This document shows positions 26,960 through 38,324 of a DNA stretch of 64,000 bases, one piece after another; position 1 is the stretch's first letter, and each line of letters begins with the position of its first letter. Source of the DNA: Micromonospora musae (GTDB lineage Bacteria > Actinomycetota > Actinomycetes > Mycobacteriales > Micromonosporaceae); NCBI RefSeq assembly GCF_003626635.1, contig NZ_RAZT01000006.1, forward strand, positions 124,001 through 188,000, written 5' to 3'. Under the pieces are notes generated by a model. It searched no databases. It was not told the DNA's origin and was given only the letters and a program-made list of their open reading frames with translations. Both the position numbers and the translations under genes were made by a program.

Positions 26960-27010
26960 CGTGACTTCGGCCCTTGTTGTCTTGGTCGAGGCGCTGTCAC
27001 GTCGGGGTGA

Positions 27011-27307
27011 TCAGCCGGGCTGGTACGTGAGGCAGTCGCTGGCGGTGGCGCCGGGACCGACGGTGATGGACTCGGCCGTGCAGGCGAGGTTGGTGTTGTA
27101 GACACACTCGGAACGCGCGCACGCGCCGACAGCTCCGGTCACCTCCGCGATCCCGCCGCTCACCGACGACTCCACGAACGTCGCGCAGGATGCGGCATCA
27201 CCCGTCGAGGCGACGGTGATCGCCGGGGCGTGACAGCCGTTGTCATTGAAACTGCACGCCGTAGCGGCGCATTCACGCACCGGGGGCGATTGCAGCAGGG
27301 TCTTCAT
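27011..27307 (-). CDS. Double-DUF1540 Cys-rich protein
   Basis: A 98-residue protein made of two matching Cys-rich repeats. Repeat 1 has C13, C18, C25 and C41; repeat 2 has C63, C68, C76 and C92, with near-identical spacing (x4, x6/7, x15). This is the DUF1540 pattern, probably metal-binding. The start at 27307 has GGAGGG. No signal peptide, so it should be cytoplasmic. Iron boxes lie about 200 bases upstream and the neighbour downstream on the same strand is iron-box-controlled, so a role in metal handling is plausible but unproven. Confidence 0.78.
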   Translation of the reverse strand: MKTLLQSPPVRECAATACSFNDNGCHAPAITVASTGDAASCATFVESSVSGGIAEVTGAVGACARSECVYNTNLACTAESITVGPGATASDCLTYQPG

Positions 27308-27939
27308 GGTGCCCTCCACACTCTCGAGGTCCACGGGAGATGAGCGCGCCGGTCAGGCGACTCGCATGCCAGCTTGTAATTGCCACTGAGCGGGAGAACC
27401 AAACCGCGGCCGGCAAGCATCCTCCATCCCATTTCGAATAGCGCCACCCTAGCAGCGGAACGTTGCCGCGGCAGCCCTCCGCGAATTCGATGGAGTGTCG
27501 TTATCCGCGAAAGCAAGCCTTACCTTAATTAGGCGAGTCTTGCTTTACCTGGAGGCAATAGGCGTACCAATAGGCCCGATCTCGTCAACGCGGCGAGAAA
27601 CGCGGAGCTCGACAATGTTGCCGACCGGGGCGACAACCGGCCACCCCGGAGCACGCGGCGCAGGCGTGACGACGCACTCCGCAGCGGCGGACGATCAACC
27701 AGTCCCCCTGCGCAGCGGACTCTGTTCCCCCGCCGCCGGCCGCCGCTCGGCCGCACCGGTCGCCGGGTCGCGGTCGCTCGACGACGACCGCGCCCGCGCC
27801 TCGGCAGATGCCTATGCGGCGCGCCGCGGACTTCGTGCATCTGCCGGAAGACGATCAATCGCCCTTTTCGTAGCGTGCGGTGATGGTCGCGCCGGCGCGT
27901 CAGAAGCGCGTGCCCGCAGGCCGGAGGAGGAGGGAAGCC
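27308..27939. other. Long intergenic region with iron boxes
   Basis: About 630 bases between the divergent DUF1540 and S15 peptidase genes. It contains two degenerate iron boxes (27509-27547), separately listed, and an AT-richer stretch around them. No protein-coding gene was recognised on either strand. Confidence 0.55.
27509..27547 (-). promoter_or_regulatory. Tandem degenerate IdeR/DtxR-like boxes
   Basis: Site 27509-27527 (core CAAGCCTTACCTTA) matches the 19-bp iron-box consensus at about 16 positions, with a complete right half. A second weaker match (about 14 of 19) spans 27529-27547. Tandem IdeR sites often cooperate. They could govern the DUF1540 gene to the left; the rightward peptidase gene is a less likely target. 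Confidence 0.6.
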
Positions 27940-29832
27940 GTGAGGACGATCATTTCGGTCGGCGCGGTGATGACGATGCTTGCCGTGTCGGCGCCGGCGA
28001 TCGCCGCGGAGCCGGTGAAGACGCCGAGGGTCACCGTGACGGGTGGGGTCACCCAGCCGGTGTTCGGCTACACCGATGCGATCCGCGAACGGGTCTGGGT
28101 CGACAGTGACTTCGACAGTGACCGCGACGGCGTCAAGGACGTCATCCGTGTCGACCTGATCCGGCCGGCCGCCACCGAGGACGGCCTGAAGGCGCCCGTC
28201 ATCATCGACAACAGTCCGTACTACGCGACGCTGGGGCGTGGAAACGAGTCGGAGCTCAAGGAGGACGTCGACGGTGACGGCCTCCTCGACCGGTGGCCGC
28301 TCTTCTACGACAACTACTTCGTGCCCCGCGGCTACGCGGTCGCGCTCGTCGACATGGCCGGCACGGCCGGCTCCACCGGCTGCCCGACGATCCAGGGCGC
28401 CAACGAGAACGCCACCGGGCCGGCCGTGGTCGACTGGCTCAACGGCCGGCGGAGCGCGCACGACGCCGACGGCGATCCGGTGGTGGTCGACTGGCACAAC
28501 GGCAAGTCGGGGATGATCGGGAAGTCGTACGACGGATCCCTGGCGATGGCCGCGGCGGTCTCCGGCGTGAAGGGCCTCTCCACAGTCGTTCCCATCGCCG
28601 GGCCGTACAACTACTACGACTACACCCGCGGCAACGGCATCGTCACGCGCGGCAACAACTATCTCGGGTCACTCGCCCGGACCATCACGGATGACGATCC
28701 GGCCCGCCAGGCCAGGTGCGCCCCGGTCTGGGACGAGATCGCGGCCGGCGACGGCGACGAGCACGGCGACTACACGCCGTTCTGGACCGAGCGCAACTAC
28801 CTGGACGACGCCGCGAAGATCAAGGCCAGCGTCTTCCTCGTGCACGGCATCCAGGACGACAACGTCCGAGCCGACCACTTCAGCAAGTTCTGGCAGGCGC
28901 TGAAGAAGTACGACGTGCCGCGCAAGCTGTGGACCGGCCGGGTCGGGCACATCGACCCGTTCGAGTTCCGCCGGGAGGTGTGGGTCGACACGCTGCACCG
29001 CTGGTTCGACTACTGGCTCCAGGGCGTCAACAACGGGATCACGCGCGAGCCGAAGGTCGACGTGGAGCCGTCCGCCGGCGTCTGGGAGCAGCACGCGGAC
29101 TGGCCGATCCCCGGCACGGGCAACGTGAACATCTTCATGCGCCCCGGGACGGCCGACAGCGCCGGGAACCTCGCGCTCACTCCGGCCAAGGGCGCCCCGA
29201 CGACCCGTTCGTTCGTCGACAACCCGAGCCAGACCGAAGCCACGATGATGAACAACCCGGAGCAGGCGAACGGGAACCGCCTGGCGTTCCTGTCGCCGCC
29301 GCTGGCGAAGGACCTGCGCGTCTCCGGCACCCCGGTCATCAACCTCACCGCGTCGTCGAGCCTCGATCAGGGCTACTTCGGCGCGATGCTCGTCGAGTAC
29401 GGGCCGAGCCGCCAGAACAGCCGATCCGGTGACGGTGTCGTCCAGACCACGCTGCCCGAGGAGTGCTACGGCGAGTCGAGCCCGACCGACGACGGCTGCT
29501 ACCGGCCGATCGCGTACCGGCCGGCCGACGTCACGCAGTGGCGGGTGACCAAGGGCATCCGCGACGGGCAGAACCGGGACTCGGTCTCGTCGCCCAAGCC
29601 CATGACGCCCGGCAAGATGTACGAGATCAGTATTCCGATGCTGCCGGAGGATTACGTCTTCTCCGCCGGCAACCGGATCGGCGTCATCATCGTCGGCAGC
29701 TACCGCAGCTACTCGGCCCAGACGCTCTCCTCGCTACCGGCGATCACCGTCAACACCAAGGTCAGTCACCTCTCCCTGCCGGTCCTCGGCGGTCAGCAGG
29801 CCGCCCGCCGCGCCGGGATCCCGCACCGCTGA
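27940..29832 (+). CDS. Secreted Xaa-Pro dipeptidyl-peptidase (S15 family)
   Basis: A 630-residue exported serine peptidase. Signal peptide residues 1-23 are cut after IAA. The alpha/beta-hydrolase core has S196 in GKSYDGS, D306 in HGIQDDNV and H337 in GRVGHIDP as the likely triad; the C-terminal jelly-roll of the CocE/S15 family follows (about 390-620). The GTG at 27940 is preceded by an unusually strong GGAGGAGGGAAG. It would cleave Xaa-Pro dipeptides from peptides outside the cell; a CocE-type esterase function cannot be excluded. Confidence 0.88.
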   Translation: MRTIISVGAVMTMLAVSAPAIAAEPVKTPRVTVTGGVTQPVFGYTDAIRERVWVDSDFDSDRDGVKDVIRVDLIRPAATEDGLKAPVIIDNSPYYATLGRGNESELKEDVDGDGLLDRWPLFYDNYFVPRGYAVALVDMAGTAGSTGCPTIQGANENATGPAVVDWLNGRRSAHDADGDPVVVDWHNGKSGMIGKSYDGSLAMAAAVSGVKGLSTVVPIAGPYNYYDYTRGNGIVTRGNNYLGSLARTITDDDPARQARCAPVWDEIAAGDGDEHGDYTPFWTERNYLDDAAKIKASVFLVHGIQDDNVRADHFSKFWQALKKYDVPRKLWTGRVGHIDPFEFRREVWVDTLHRWFDYWLQGVNNGITREPKVDVEPSAGVWEQHADWPIPGTGNVNIFMRPGTADSAGNLALTPAKGAPTTRSFVDNPSQTEATMMNNPEQANGNRLAFLSPPLAKDLRVSGTPVINLTASSSLDQGYFGAMLVEYGPSRQNSRSGDGVVQTTLPEECYGESSPTDDGCYRPIAYRPADVTQWRVTKGIRDGQNRDSVSSPKPMTPGKMYEISIPMLPEDYVFSAGNRIGVIIVGSYRSYSAQTLSSLPAITVNTKVSHLSLPVLGGQQAARRAGIPHR

Positions 29833-29868
29833 CGATTCGCCGGCCCGCGACAACCAGTGACGCAACCG

Positions 29869-29898
29869 GAGGGGCACCCTCGCGAGAGGGTGCCCCTC
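29869..29898 (+). terminator. Strong hairpin terminator with GNRA-type loop
   Basis: Perfect 13-base arms (29869-29881 and 29886-29898) close a four-base loop GCGA, a GNRA tetraloop. It lies 37 bases after the peptidase stop and ahead of the GH43 gene. Confidence 0.85.
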
Positions 29899-29953
29899 GC
29901 GTCGTGCGGGGCAGACCTTGACGGCATCGAACACCACCGGAAAGCATTGTGAA

Positions 29954-31447
29954 ATGTCGATGCTTAGATCTGTTCTCAGCAAGGTCGTCGCCGTCGCGGG
30001 GGTGCTCGCCGCCACCGTGGCGGCCGCTCCCGCCTCGGCCGCGCCGCCGGAGTACACCACCGCCGAGGCGGGCAACCCGATCGTGGCCGGGTGGTACGCC
30101 GATCCCGACGTGGCGATCTACAACAACCGCTTCTACGTCTTCCCGACCTCGTCCCGCCCGTACGCCGAACAGACCTACCTCGACGCCTTCTCCTCGACCG
30201 ACCTGGTCAACTGGACCAAGCACCCGAACGTCCTCACCACCGCGAACGTGAGCTGGGCCCGGTACGCGGTCTGGGCGCCCGCCCCGATCGCCCGCAACGG
30301 CAAGTACTACCTGTACTTCGCCGCCAACGACATCCAGAGCAACAGCGAACTCGGCGGGATCGGGGTGGCGGTGGCCGACCGGCCCGAGGGGCCGTACACC
30401 GACGCGATCGGACGCCCGCTGATCGCGCAGTTCGTCAACGGCGCCCAGCCGATCGACCAGGACGTCTTCATCGACGACGACGGGCAGGCGTACATCTACT
30501 ACGGCGGCTGGCGGCACGCCAACGTCGCCAAACTGAACGCCGACATGACGAGCCTCGGCACGTTCGCCGACGGCACCACGTACAAGGAGATCACTCCGAG
30601 CGGGTACGTCGAGGGTTCGCAGATGTTCAAGCGGAACGGCAAGTACTACCTGATGTGGTCGGAGGGCGGCTGGACCGGGCCCAACTACTCGGTGGCGTAC
30701 GCGATGGCCGACTCCCCCATCGGCCCCTTCACCCGCCTCGACCGGGTGCTGGCGCAGGATTCCGCGGTGGCGCGCGGCGCCGGGCACAATTCGGTGCTGA
30801 ACATTCCGGGCACCGACACCTGGTACATCTTCTACCACCGCCGGCCGCTCTCGGAGACCGGCGGCAACGCCCGGCAGGTCGCGTACGACCGGATGAACTT
30901 CAACCCCGACGGCACGATCCAGCGGGTGAAGATGCTCGTGAAGGACAACTTCGCCGACGGCAACGCGCTCGGCTGGAAGACGTACGGCGGCGCTTGGTCG
31001 GTCAGCGGCGGCCAGTACCGGACGAGCGCCTCCTACGGCGGGAAGTCACTGCTCGACGACAACCACGTGAACGCGACCTACGACGTCGACGTCCGGGTCA
31101 CCTCGGGCATCGGCGACGCCGGACTGGTGTTCCGGGCCTCGAACGTGGGAACCGGAACCGACGCCTACCGCGGTTACTACGCCGGGATCACCCCGGCCGG
31201 GCGGGTGATCCTCGGCCGGGCCGACAACAACTGGACGCTGCTCGGCTCGGCGCCGCTGCCGGTCGTCGCCGGCCAGAGCTACCACCTGCGGGTGGTGGCG
31301 GTCGGGTCGTCGATCAAGGTGTACGTCGGTGACCTGACCGCTCCGAGGATCTCGGTCACCGACGCCACCCACGCGTCCGGCAAGTCGGGCGTCCGCGTCT
31401 ACAACGCGGCCGCCGCCTTCGACAACGTCGTCGTCACAAACCAGTAG
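29954..31447 (+). CDS. Secreted GH43-family glycosidase
   Basis: A 497-residue exported five-bladed beta-propeller glycosidase. A signal peptide (cut near ASAAPP, about residue 30) precedes the GH43 domain (about 40-330). Catalytic residues are D50 in YADPDV (base), D168 in PIDQDVF (pKa modulator) and E220 in YVEGSQMF (acid). The C-terminal domain (about 335-497) is a lectin-like jelly-roll similar to laminin G/DUF1080 modules. Likely substrates are arabinan, arabinoxylan or xylan side chains. ATGs at 29954 and 29960 are both possible. Confidence 0.88.
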   Translation: MSMLRSVLSKVVAVAGVLAATVAAAPASAAPPEYTTAEAGNPIVAGWYADPDVAIYNNRFYVFPTSSRPYAEQTYLDAFSSTDLVNWTKHPNVLTTANVSWARYAVWAPAPIARNGKYYLYFAANDIQSNSELGGIGVAVADRPEGPYTDAIGRPLIAQFVNGAQPIDQDVFIDDDGQAYIYYGGWRHANVAKLNADMTSLGTFADGTTYKEITPSGYVEGSQMFKRNGKYYLMWSEGGWTGPNYSVAYAMADSPIGPFTRLDRVLAQDSAVARGAGHNSVLNIPGTDTWYIFYHRRPLSETGGNARQVAYDRMNFNPDGTIQRVKMLVKDNFADGNALGWKTYGGAWSVSGGQYRTSASYGGKSLLDDNHVNATYDVDVRVTSGIGDAGLVFRASNVGTGTDAYRGYYAGITPAGRVILGRADNNWTLLGSAPLPVVAGQSYHLRVVAVGSSIKVYVGDLTAPRISVTDATHASGKSGVRVYNAAAAFDNVVVTNQ

Positions 31448-31454
31448 GCGCCGG

Positions 31455-31538
31455 GCCGCCGGTTCCCAGTTCGCGGTGGTCGGGTGCGATTCGCCGGTCC
31501 ACGGCGGAGCGCCCCCGGCAGTACTGGGGACCGGCGGC
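31455..31538. terminator. Long-loop inverted repeat after the GH43 gene
   Basis: Arms of 16 bases (31455-31470 and 31523-31538) pair with a single G-T mismatch and enclose a 52-base spacer. It begins eight bases after the GH43 stop. It may be a terminator or a regulatory structure; the long loop is unusual. Confidence 0.5.
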
Positions 31539-31677
31539 TCATGGGCCGACCATTGTCACCGTCTGTCGAGGACCCTGCGCCCCGCCGCGTTCATACCGCC
31601 GGCCCGTGACCCGAGTAACAGAACGTTTCTTTCATAATTGCGGCGCAAAGTGCCCTAATTCGCAGGGAATCTGGCTG

Positions 31678-31707
31678 TTGACCATTGTCGCGCGGCGTCC
31701 CTAGGGT
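31678..31707 (+). promoter_or_regulatory. Candidate promoter of the GH97 gene
   Basis: TTGACC (31678-31683), an 18-base spacer and TAGGGT (31702-31707), about 55 bases ahead of the GH97 ATG. The surrounding 31600-31680 is notably AT-rich for this genome. Confidence 0.5.
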
Positions 31708-31762
31708 CCGTGAAGTATTTCGGCCGGGTTACGGCCGCTTCGGGCAAGGATGGGACAGACAA

Positions 31763-34700
31763 ATGAACAGTGGTGGCCGAAGGCCGACGCTGAGAATCGG
31801 ACTGGCGACGACGACAGCCCTCGTACTCTCCGCCGGGCTCCTCGCGGCGCCCGCGCGCGCGGCCGAGCCGGTGGCTCCCGCCGCACCCGCGGCCATGACC
31901 GCGGTCTCCGAGCGGGCCGGGCAGGTGGTGAAGTCCCCCGACGGATCGCTGGGCGTCGCGATCAGCGCCGAGGACGGCCGGCTCACCTACAGCGTCACGA
32001 ACCACGGGAAGGTGGTCGTCGGCGCTTCCGGGCTCGGCATCGACCTGGCGGGACGGCCCAGCCTGACCCAGGCGATGAGCATCGAGTCCGTCGAACGCCG
32101 CACGATCGACGAGACGTGGAAGCCGCTCTGGGGCACGGACGCCAAGGTCCGCAACCACGCGCGCGAGCTCACGGTCCACGCCGTGCAGGCCGACACGGGA
32201 TTCCGGCTGGACATCGTCGTACGCGTCTTCGACGACGGCGTCGGGTTCCGCTACCACATCCCGGCCCAGGCGGGGCTGGACGCCTACACCGTGACCGCCG
32301 AGCGGACCGAGTTCGGTCTGGAACCCACCGCCAGGAGCTGGTCCATCGCCGCCGGCAAGGACTGGAACGCCGACGAGCAGCACTACCGCGACCAGCCGCT
32401 GTCGGCCGTACCGACCGCGCAGACGCCGATCACGGTGGCGACCGGCAACACCTACCTGGTGGTGCACGAAGCCGACCTGACCGACTACCCGAGCATGACG
32501 CTGAAGGCGGTGCCGGGTCAGCCGGGCCGGTTCTCCAGCGACCTGATCAGTCTGCCGGACGGCACGAAGGCGAAGCTGCGCGGCGAGTTCTCCACCCCGT
32601 GGCGGACGCTGACCATCGGTGAGCGGCCCGGGGACCTGGCCGAGTCCCACTTGATCGAGAACCTGAACGACCCGTGCGAGATCTGCGCCGGCGACACGTC
32701 CTGGATCGAGCCCGCCACGTACGTCGGGGTGTGGTGGGAGCTTCAGCGCCGTCAGACCACCTGGAACTACGGGCCGAACCACGGGGCCACCACCGCTCGC
32801 GTGAAGCAGTACATCGACCTGGCGAAGCGGGCCGGTTCGAAGTTCGTGCTGGCCGAGGGGTGGAACACGAACTCCGGTGGCGCCTGGGCGAACCAGGACT
32901 TCCTCACCCCGCAGCCCGACTTCGACCTGCCCGCGGTGCTCGACTACGCCGCGCAGAACGGTGTGCAGTTCATCGCGCACAACGAGACGCGGGGCGACGT
33001 CGACTACTACGACGCGCACCTCGAGGAGATCTTCTCCCGGTACGAGGAGCTCGGGATCCACGCGATCAAGACCGGCTACGCCACCAAGTTCCTGCTCGGC
33101 GGGGTGAACCGCAGCCACTACGACCAGGAGGCCGTCCGGCACTACCAGCGGGTGATCGACGCCGCGGCCCGGCACCACATCACGATCGACGCCCACGAGG
33201 CGATCAAACCGACCGGCCTGGCCCGTACCTACCCCAACATGATGACCGGCGAGGGCGTCGCGGGGATGGAGCAGCAGAACTACAAGGGCGCGGGCGGCAA
33301 CCCGCCGGCGCAGGCCACGATCCTTCCGTTCACCCGGTTCATGGGCGGCCCCGCCGACTACACCCCGGGCGTGCTGAACGTGACCTGGGACCCGGGCAAG
33401 CTCGGCACCCGTGTTCAGACCACCTCGGCCGCCCAGCTGGCGCTCTCCACGATCTTCTACAGCCCGCTGCAGATGCTGGCGGACACCCCGGAGAACTACG
33501 CCGCGCACCCGGGCTTCGCGTACCTGAAGGACCTGCCCACCACCTGGGACGAGAGCCGGGTGCTCGACAGCGCCATCGGCGACTTCACGACGACGGCCCG
33601 ACGTCACGGCAACACCTGGTACCTCGGTGCGATCACCGACGAGAACGACCGGGTCCTGAAGATGCCCCTGTCGTTCCTGTCCCACGGCGAGTACGTGGCC
33701 GAGATCTACGCCGATGCGGCCGAGACGACCTGGCGCGGGAACCCGCTGCCGATCGAGATCAGCAAGGTGCTCGTCCGTTCGTCGACCGCGCTCACCATGT
33801 CGCTGGTCGCCGGCGGTGGACAGGCCGTCCGGATCCGACCGGCGACCGCGCAGGACCGCCGTACGCTCGACCGGTACGACCCGGCCCGCGTGAGCTTCGG
33901 CGCGGCGGACGCCACGCTGGACGCGCAGACGCAGCAGCTGACCGTGACCGCGTCGCTGGCCAACACCGGAAGCACCGTGGCGGCCGTCCCCGCCCAACTG
34001 TTCCTCGACGGGCGTGCCGTCGGTGAGCCGCGGACCGTGCGGGTCGCCGGGAACGGCAGCGGCGCCGTCGAGCTGACCCTGCCCGCGAGCCAGGTCCCGG
34101 ACGACGACTTCAAGGTCGCAGTCGGTGCGCCGAACGGCGCGCGCGGTAAGTCCGTCCGGGTCGTCCAGACCCGGTCGACGCTGGAGCTGATTCGTCAGCT
34201 GCAGAAGTCCCGGCAGCTGACGCGGTCGGCGCTCACGACGCTGCAACACCCGCTGAACCAGGCCGAGTCCGAGCTGCGGCACGGCGATGTGACGGGCCGG
34301 CTGCTCGCCCTCCAGGACCTGCGCCTGGAGCTCTACCGCCTGCCGGTGCCGGAGGTGAGCGTGCCGGCGCGGGCCGCGATCGACGACCTGCTCACCGTGC
34401 GGCTCGGCGACGCTCGCGGGCTGCTCGCCATCGCCGGGGACGTACGACTGGCCACCGACGACGGGACCATCGCCCCGGCGCTGTCGCAGCGGCTGCTTGA
34501 CGAGATCGCCGCGGCGGCGCGTTCAGCTTCCGCGAGCGACAGCACGGCGATGCGCACGGCGCTCGACCGGCTCGCTGCCCTCGTCACGGCCGCCCCGGCC
34601 GGACAGATCGCCCCCGACGTCGCGGCGGAGCTGCTCGCCTCCACCGGCGTGATCGCCGCCGGTCCCCGCAGCCACGAGGCGGAGGCCGCTCAGCTGCTCG

Positions 34701-35068
34701 GCGCGGCGTGTCTGCGGACCGATCACACCGGTTACACCGGCAGCGGATTCGTGGCGTGTCTGAAGACCAAGGAGAGTGGTCTGCGGTTCAACACCGCCGT
34801 GGCGGCGGACGGCGACTACACGCTCCGAATCCGGTACGCCAACGCCATGGGTGCCACCCAGACCATGACCCTGAGCAGCGGGGCGTCGTCAGTCGTGCTG
34901 CGGCTGCCGACGCTCGCGAACTGGGACACCTGGTCCGAGTACACCGTCGAGCTCCCGATCGCTGCGGGTGACGCCGTGAACATCGTGTTCGGGCCCACCG
35001 ACAACGGCAACGTCAACGTCGACTCGATCACCCTCGAGCCGGATCTGGGTGTCGTTACGCACGCCTGA
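31763..35068 (+). CDS. Secreted multidomain GH97 glycosidase
   Basis: A 1,101-residue exported enzyme. A signal peptide is cut near ARAAEP; a GH97 N-terminal beta-sandwich, the (beta/alpha)8 barrel and a GH97 C-terminal domain follow to about residue 690. Next come a CARDB-like domain (about 705-790), a FIVAR-like helical segment near 800-850 and a CBM35/CBM6-like carbohydrate-binding domain at the end (about 970-1095). Candidate bases are E408 in AHNETR and E503 in AGMEQQ, with E479 in DAHEAIK as acid. The loop IKTGYA carries Gly438 where retaining members have the nucleophile Asp, which suggests an inverting, SusB-like alpha-glucosidase mechanism. Confidence 0.88.
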   Translation: MNSGGRRPTLRIGLATTTALVLSAGLLAAPARAAEPVAPAAPAAMTAVSERAGQVVKSPDGSLGVAISAEDGRLTYSVTNHGKVVVGASGLGIDLAGRPSLTQAMSIESVERRTIDETWKPLWGTDAKVRNHARELTVHAVQADTGFRLDIVVRVFDDGVGFRYHIPAQAGLDAYTVTAERTEFGLEPTARSWSIAAGKDWNADEQHYRDQPLSAVPTAQTPITVATGNTYLVVHEADLTDYPSMTLKAVPGQPGRFSSDLISLPDGTKAKLRGEFSTPWRTLTIGERPGDLAESHLIENLNDPCEICAGDTSWIEPATYVGVWWELQRRQTTWNYGPNHGATTARVKQYIDLAKRAGSKFVLAEGWNTNSGGAWANQDFLTPQPDFDLPAVLDYAAQNGVQFIAHNETRGDVDYYDAHLEEIFSRYEELGIHAIKTGYATKFLLGGVNRSHYDQEAVRHYQRVIDAAARHHITIDAHEAIKPTGLARTYPNMMTGEGVAGMEQQNYKGAGGNPPAQATILPFTRFMGGPADYTPGVLNVTWDPGKLGTRVQTTSAAQLALSTIFYSPLQMLADTPENYAAHPGFAYLKDLPTTWDESRVLDSAIGDFTTTARRHGNTWYLGAITDENDRVLKMPLSFLSHGEYVAEIYADAAETTWRGNPLPIEISKVLVRSSTALTMSLVAGGGQAVRIRPATAQDRRTLDRYDPARVSFGAADATLDAQTQQLTVTASLANTGSTVAAVPAQLFLDGRAVGEPRTVRVAGNGSGAVELTLPASQVPDDDFKVAVGAPNGARGKSVRVVQTRSTLELIRQLQKSRQLTRSALTTLQHPLNQAESELRHGDVTGRLLALQDLRLELYRLPVPEVSVPARAAIDDLLTVRLGDARGLLAIAGDVRLATDDGTIAPALSQRLLDEIAAAARSASASDSTAMRTALDRLAALVTAAPAGQIAPDVAAELLASTGVIAAGPRSHEAEAAQLLGAACLRTDHTGYTGSGFVACLKTKESGLRFNTAVAADGDYTLRIRYANAMGATQTMTLSSGASSVVLRLPTLANWDTWSEYTVELPIAAGDAVNIVFGPTDNGNVNVDSITLEPDLGVVTHA

Positions 35069-35077
35069 GCCGGAGGT

Positions 35078-35109
35078 GGGAGGGCCGGCCCGTCGGGGCC
35101 GGCCCTCCC
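35078..35109 (+). terminator. Hairpin terminator after the GH97 gene
   Basis: Perfect 14-base GC arms (35078-35091 and 35096-35109) with a GTCG loop, ten bases past the GH97 stop. Confidence 0.82.
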
Positions 35110-35188
35110 GTCGTCTCCGTCCGCCGTGGCCGTGGAGTGCATGCTCGGCGGGTGCCGGCGTCGTGACCGTCGGCGCTCCTGAAAGGGG

Positions 35189-35226
35189 CGAGCCCCGGTC
35201 GATCCTGGTGGATCGGCCGGGGCTCG
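35189..35226 (-). terminator. Hairpin terminator after katG
   Basis: Seventeen-base arms (35189-35205 and 35210-35226) with one G-T wobble and a TGGT loop, immediately beyond the katG stop. Together with 35078-35109 it insulates the convergent GH97 and katG units. Confidence 0.82.
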
Positions 35227-35241
35227 TCAGTTGGTGCAGGG

Positions 35242-37970
<2,729 letters not shown>

Positions 37971-37976
37971 GCCCTG

Positions 37977-38006
37977 AACATAGCCCATTCTTCTGGAACT
38001 GTTCAA
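37977..38006 (-). promoter_or_regulatory. furA-katG promoter with GAAC-A-GTTC dyad
   Basis: On the minus strand TTGAAC (38001-38006), 18 bases, TATGTT (37977-37982). The predicted start falls at or beside the furA ATG, implying a leaderless mRNA as reported for mycobacterial furA. The short dyad GAAC-A-GTTC overlapping the -35 is a candidate FurA site. Confidence 0.55.
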
Positions 38007-38274
38007 GTTTTACCGGGATCATAATCCGCACAGTTCGCCGTAAACCTGATCACCCAGGCAGGGACCGACCCGGCGGCAGCCAACCGACAGGTGGGCCCGG
38101 CGGCGGCGGGCGGCGACCCGGATCCCGGCGTCCAACGCTCGCCGACATTACCGACCATCTGGGCCACGGCAAGGCGACGCGGCAGGGACGACGACGGGAA
38201 CTTTCCGTGCCGGGACCCGGGACGTTGCGGCGGCCCGAAAGATCGGGCGAGCGCGCGACCCCGGTGACACGCCA

Positions 38275-38304
38275 GGGCGCTCCGGACCGGAGTCCGGAGC
38301 GCCC
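38275..38304 (-). terminator. Hairpin terminator after the haem peroxidase gene
   Basis: Perfect 13-base arms (38275-38287 and 38292-38304) with a CGGA loop, 21 bases beyond the peroxidase stop. The rest of 38007-38324 shows no gene. Confidence 0.82.
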
Positions 38305-38324
38305 CACCGGGTCGTGCGGTCAGG

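Noticed and set aside
31655..34282. An 875-codon minus-strand frame antisense to the GH97 gene
   Set aside because: Composition typical of antisense frames and no recognised domain; GH97 motifs are on the plus strand.
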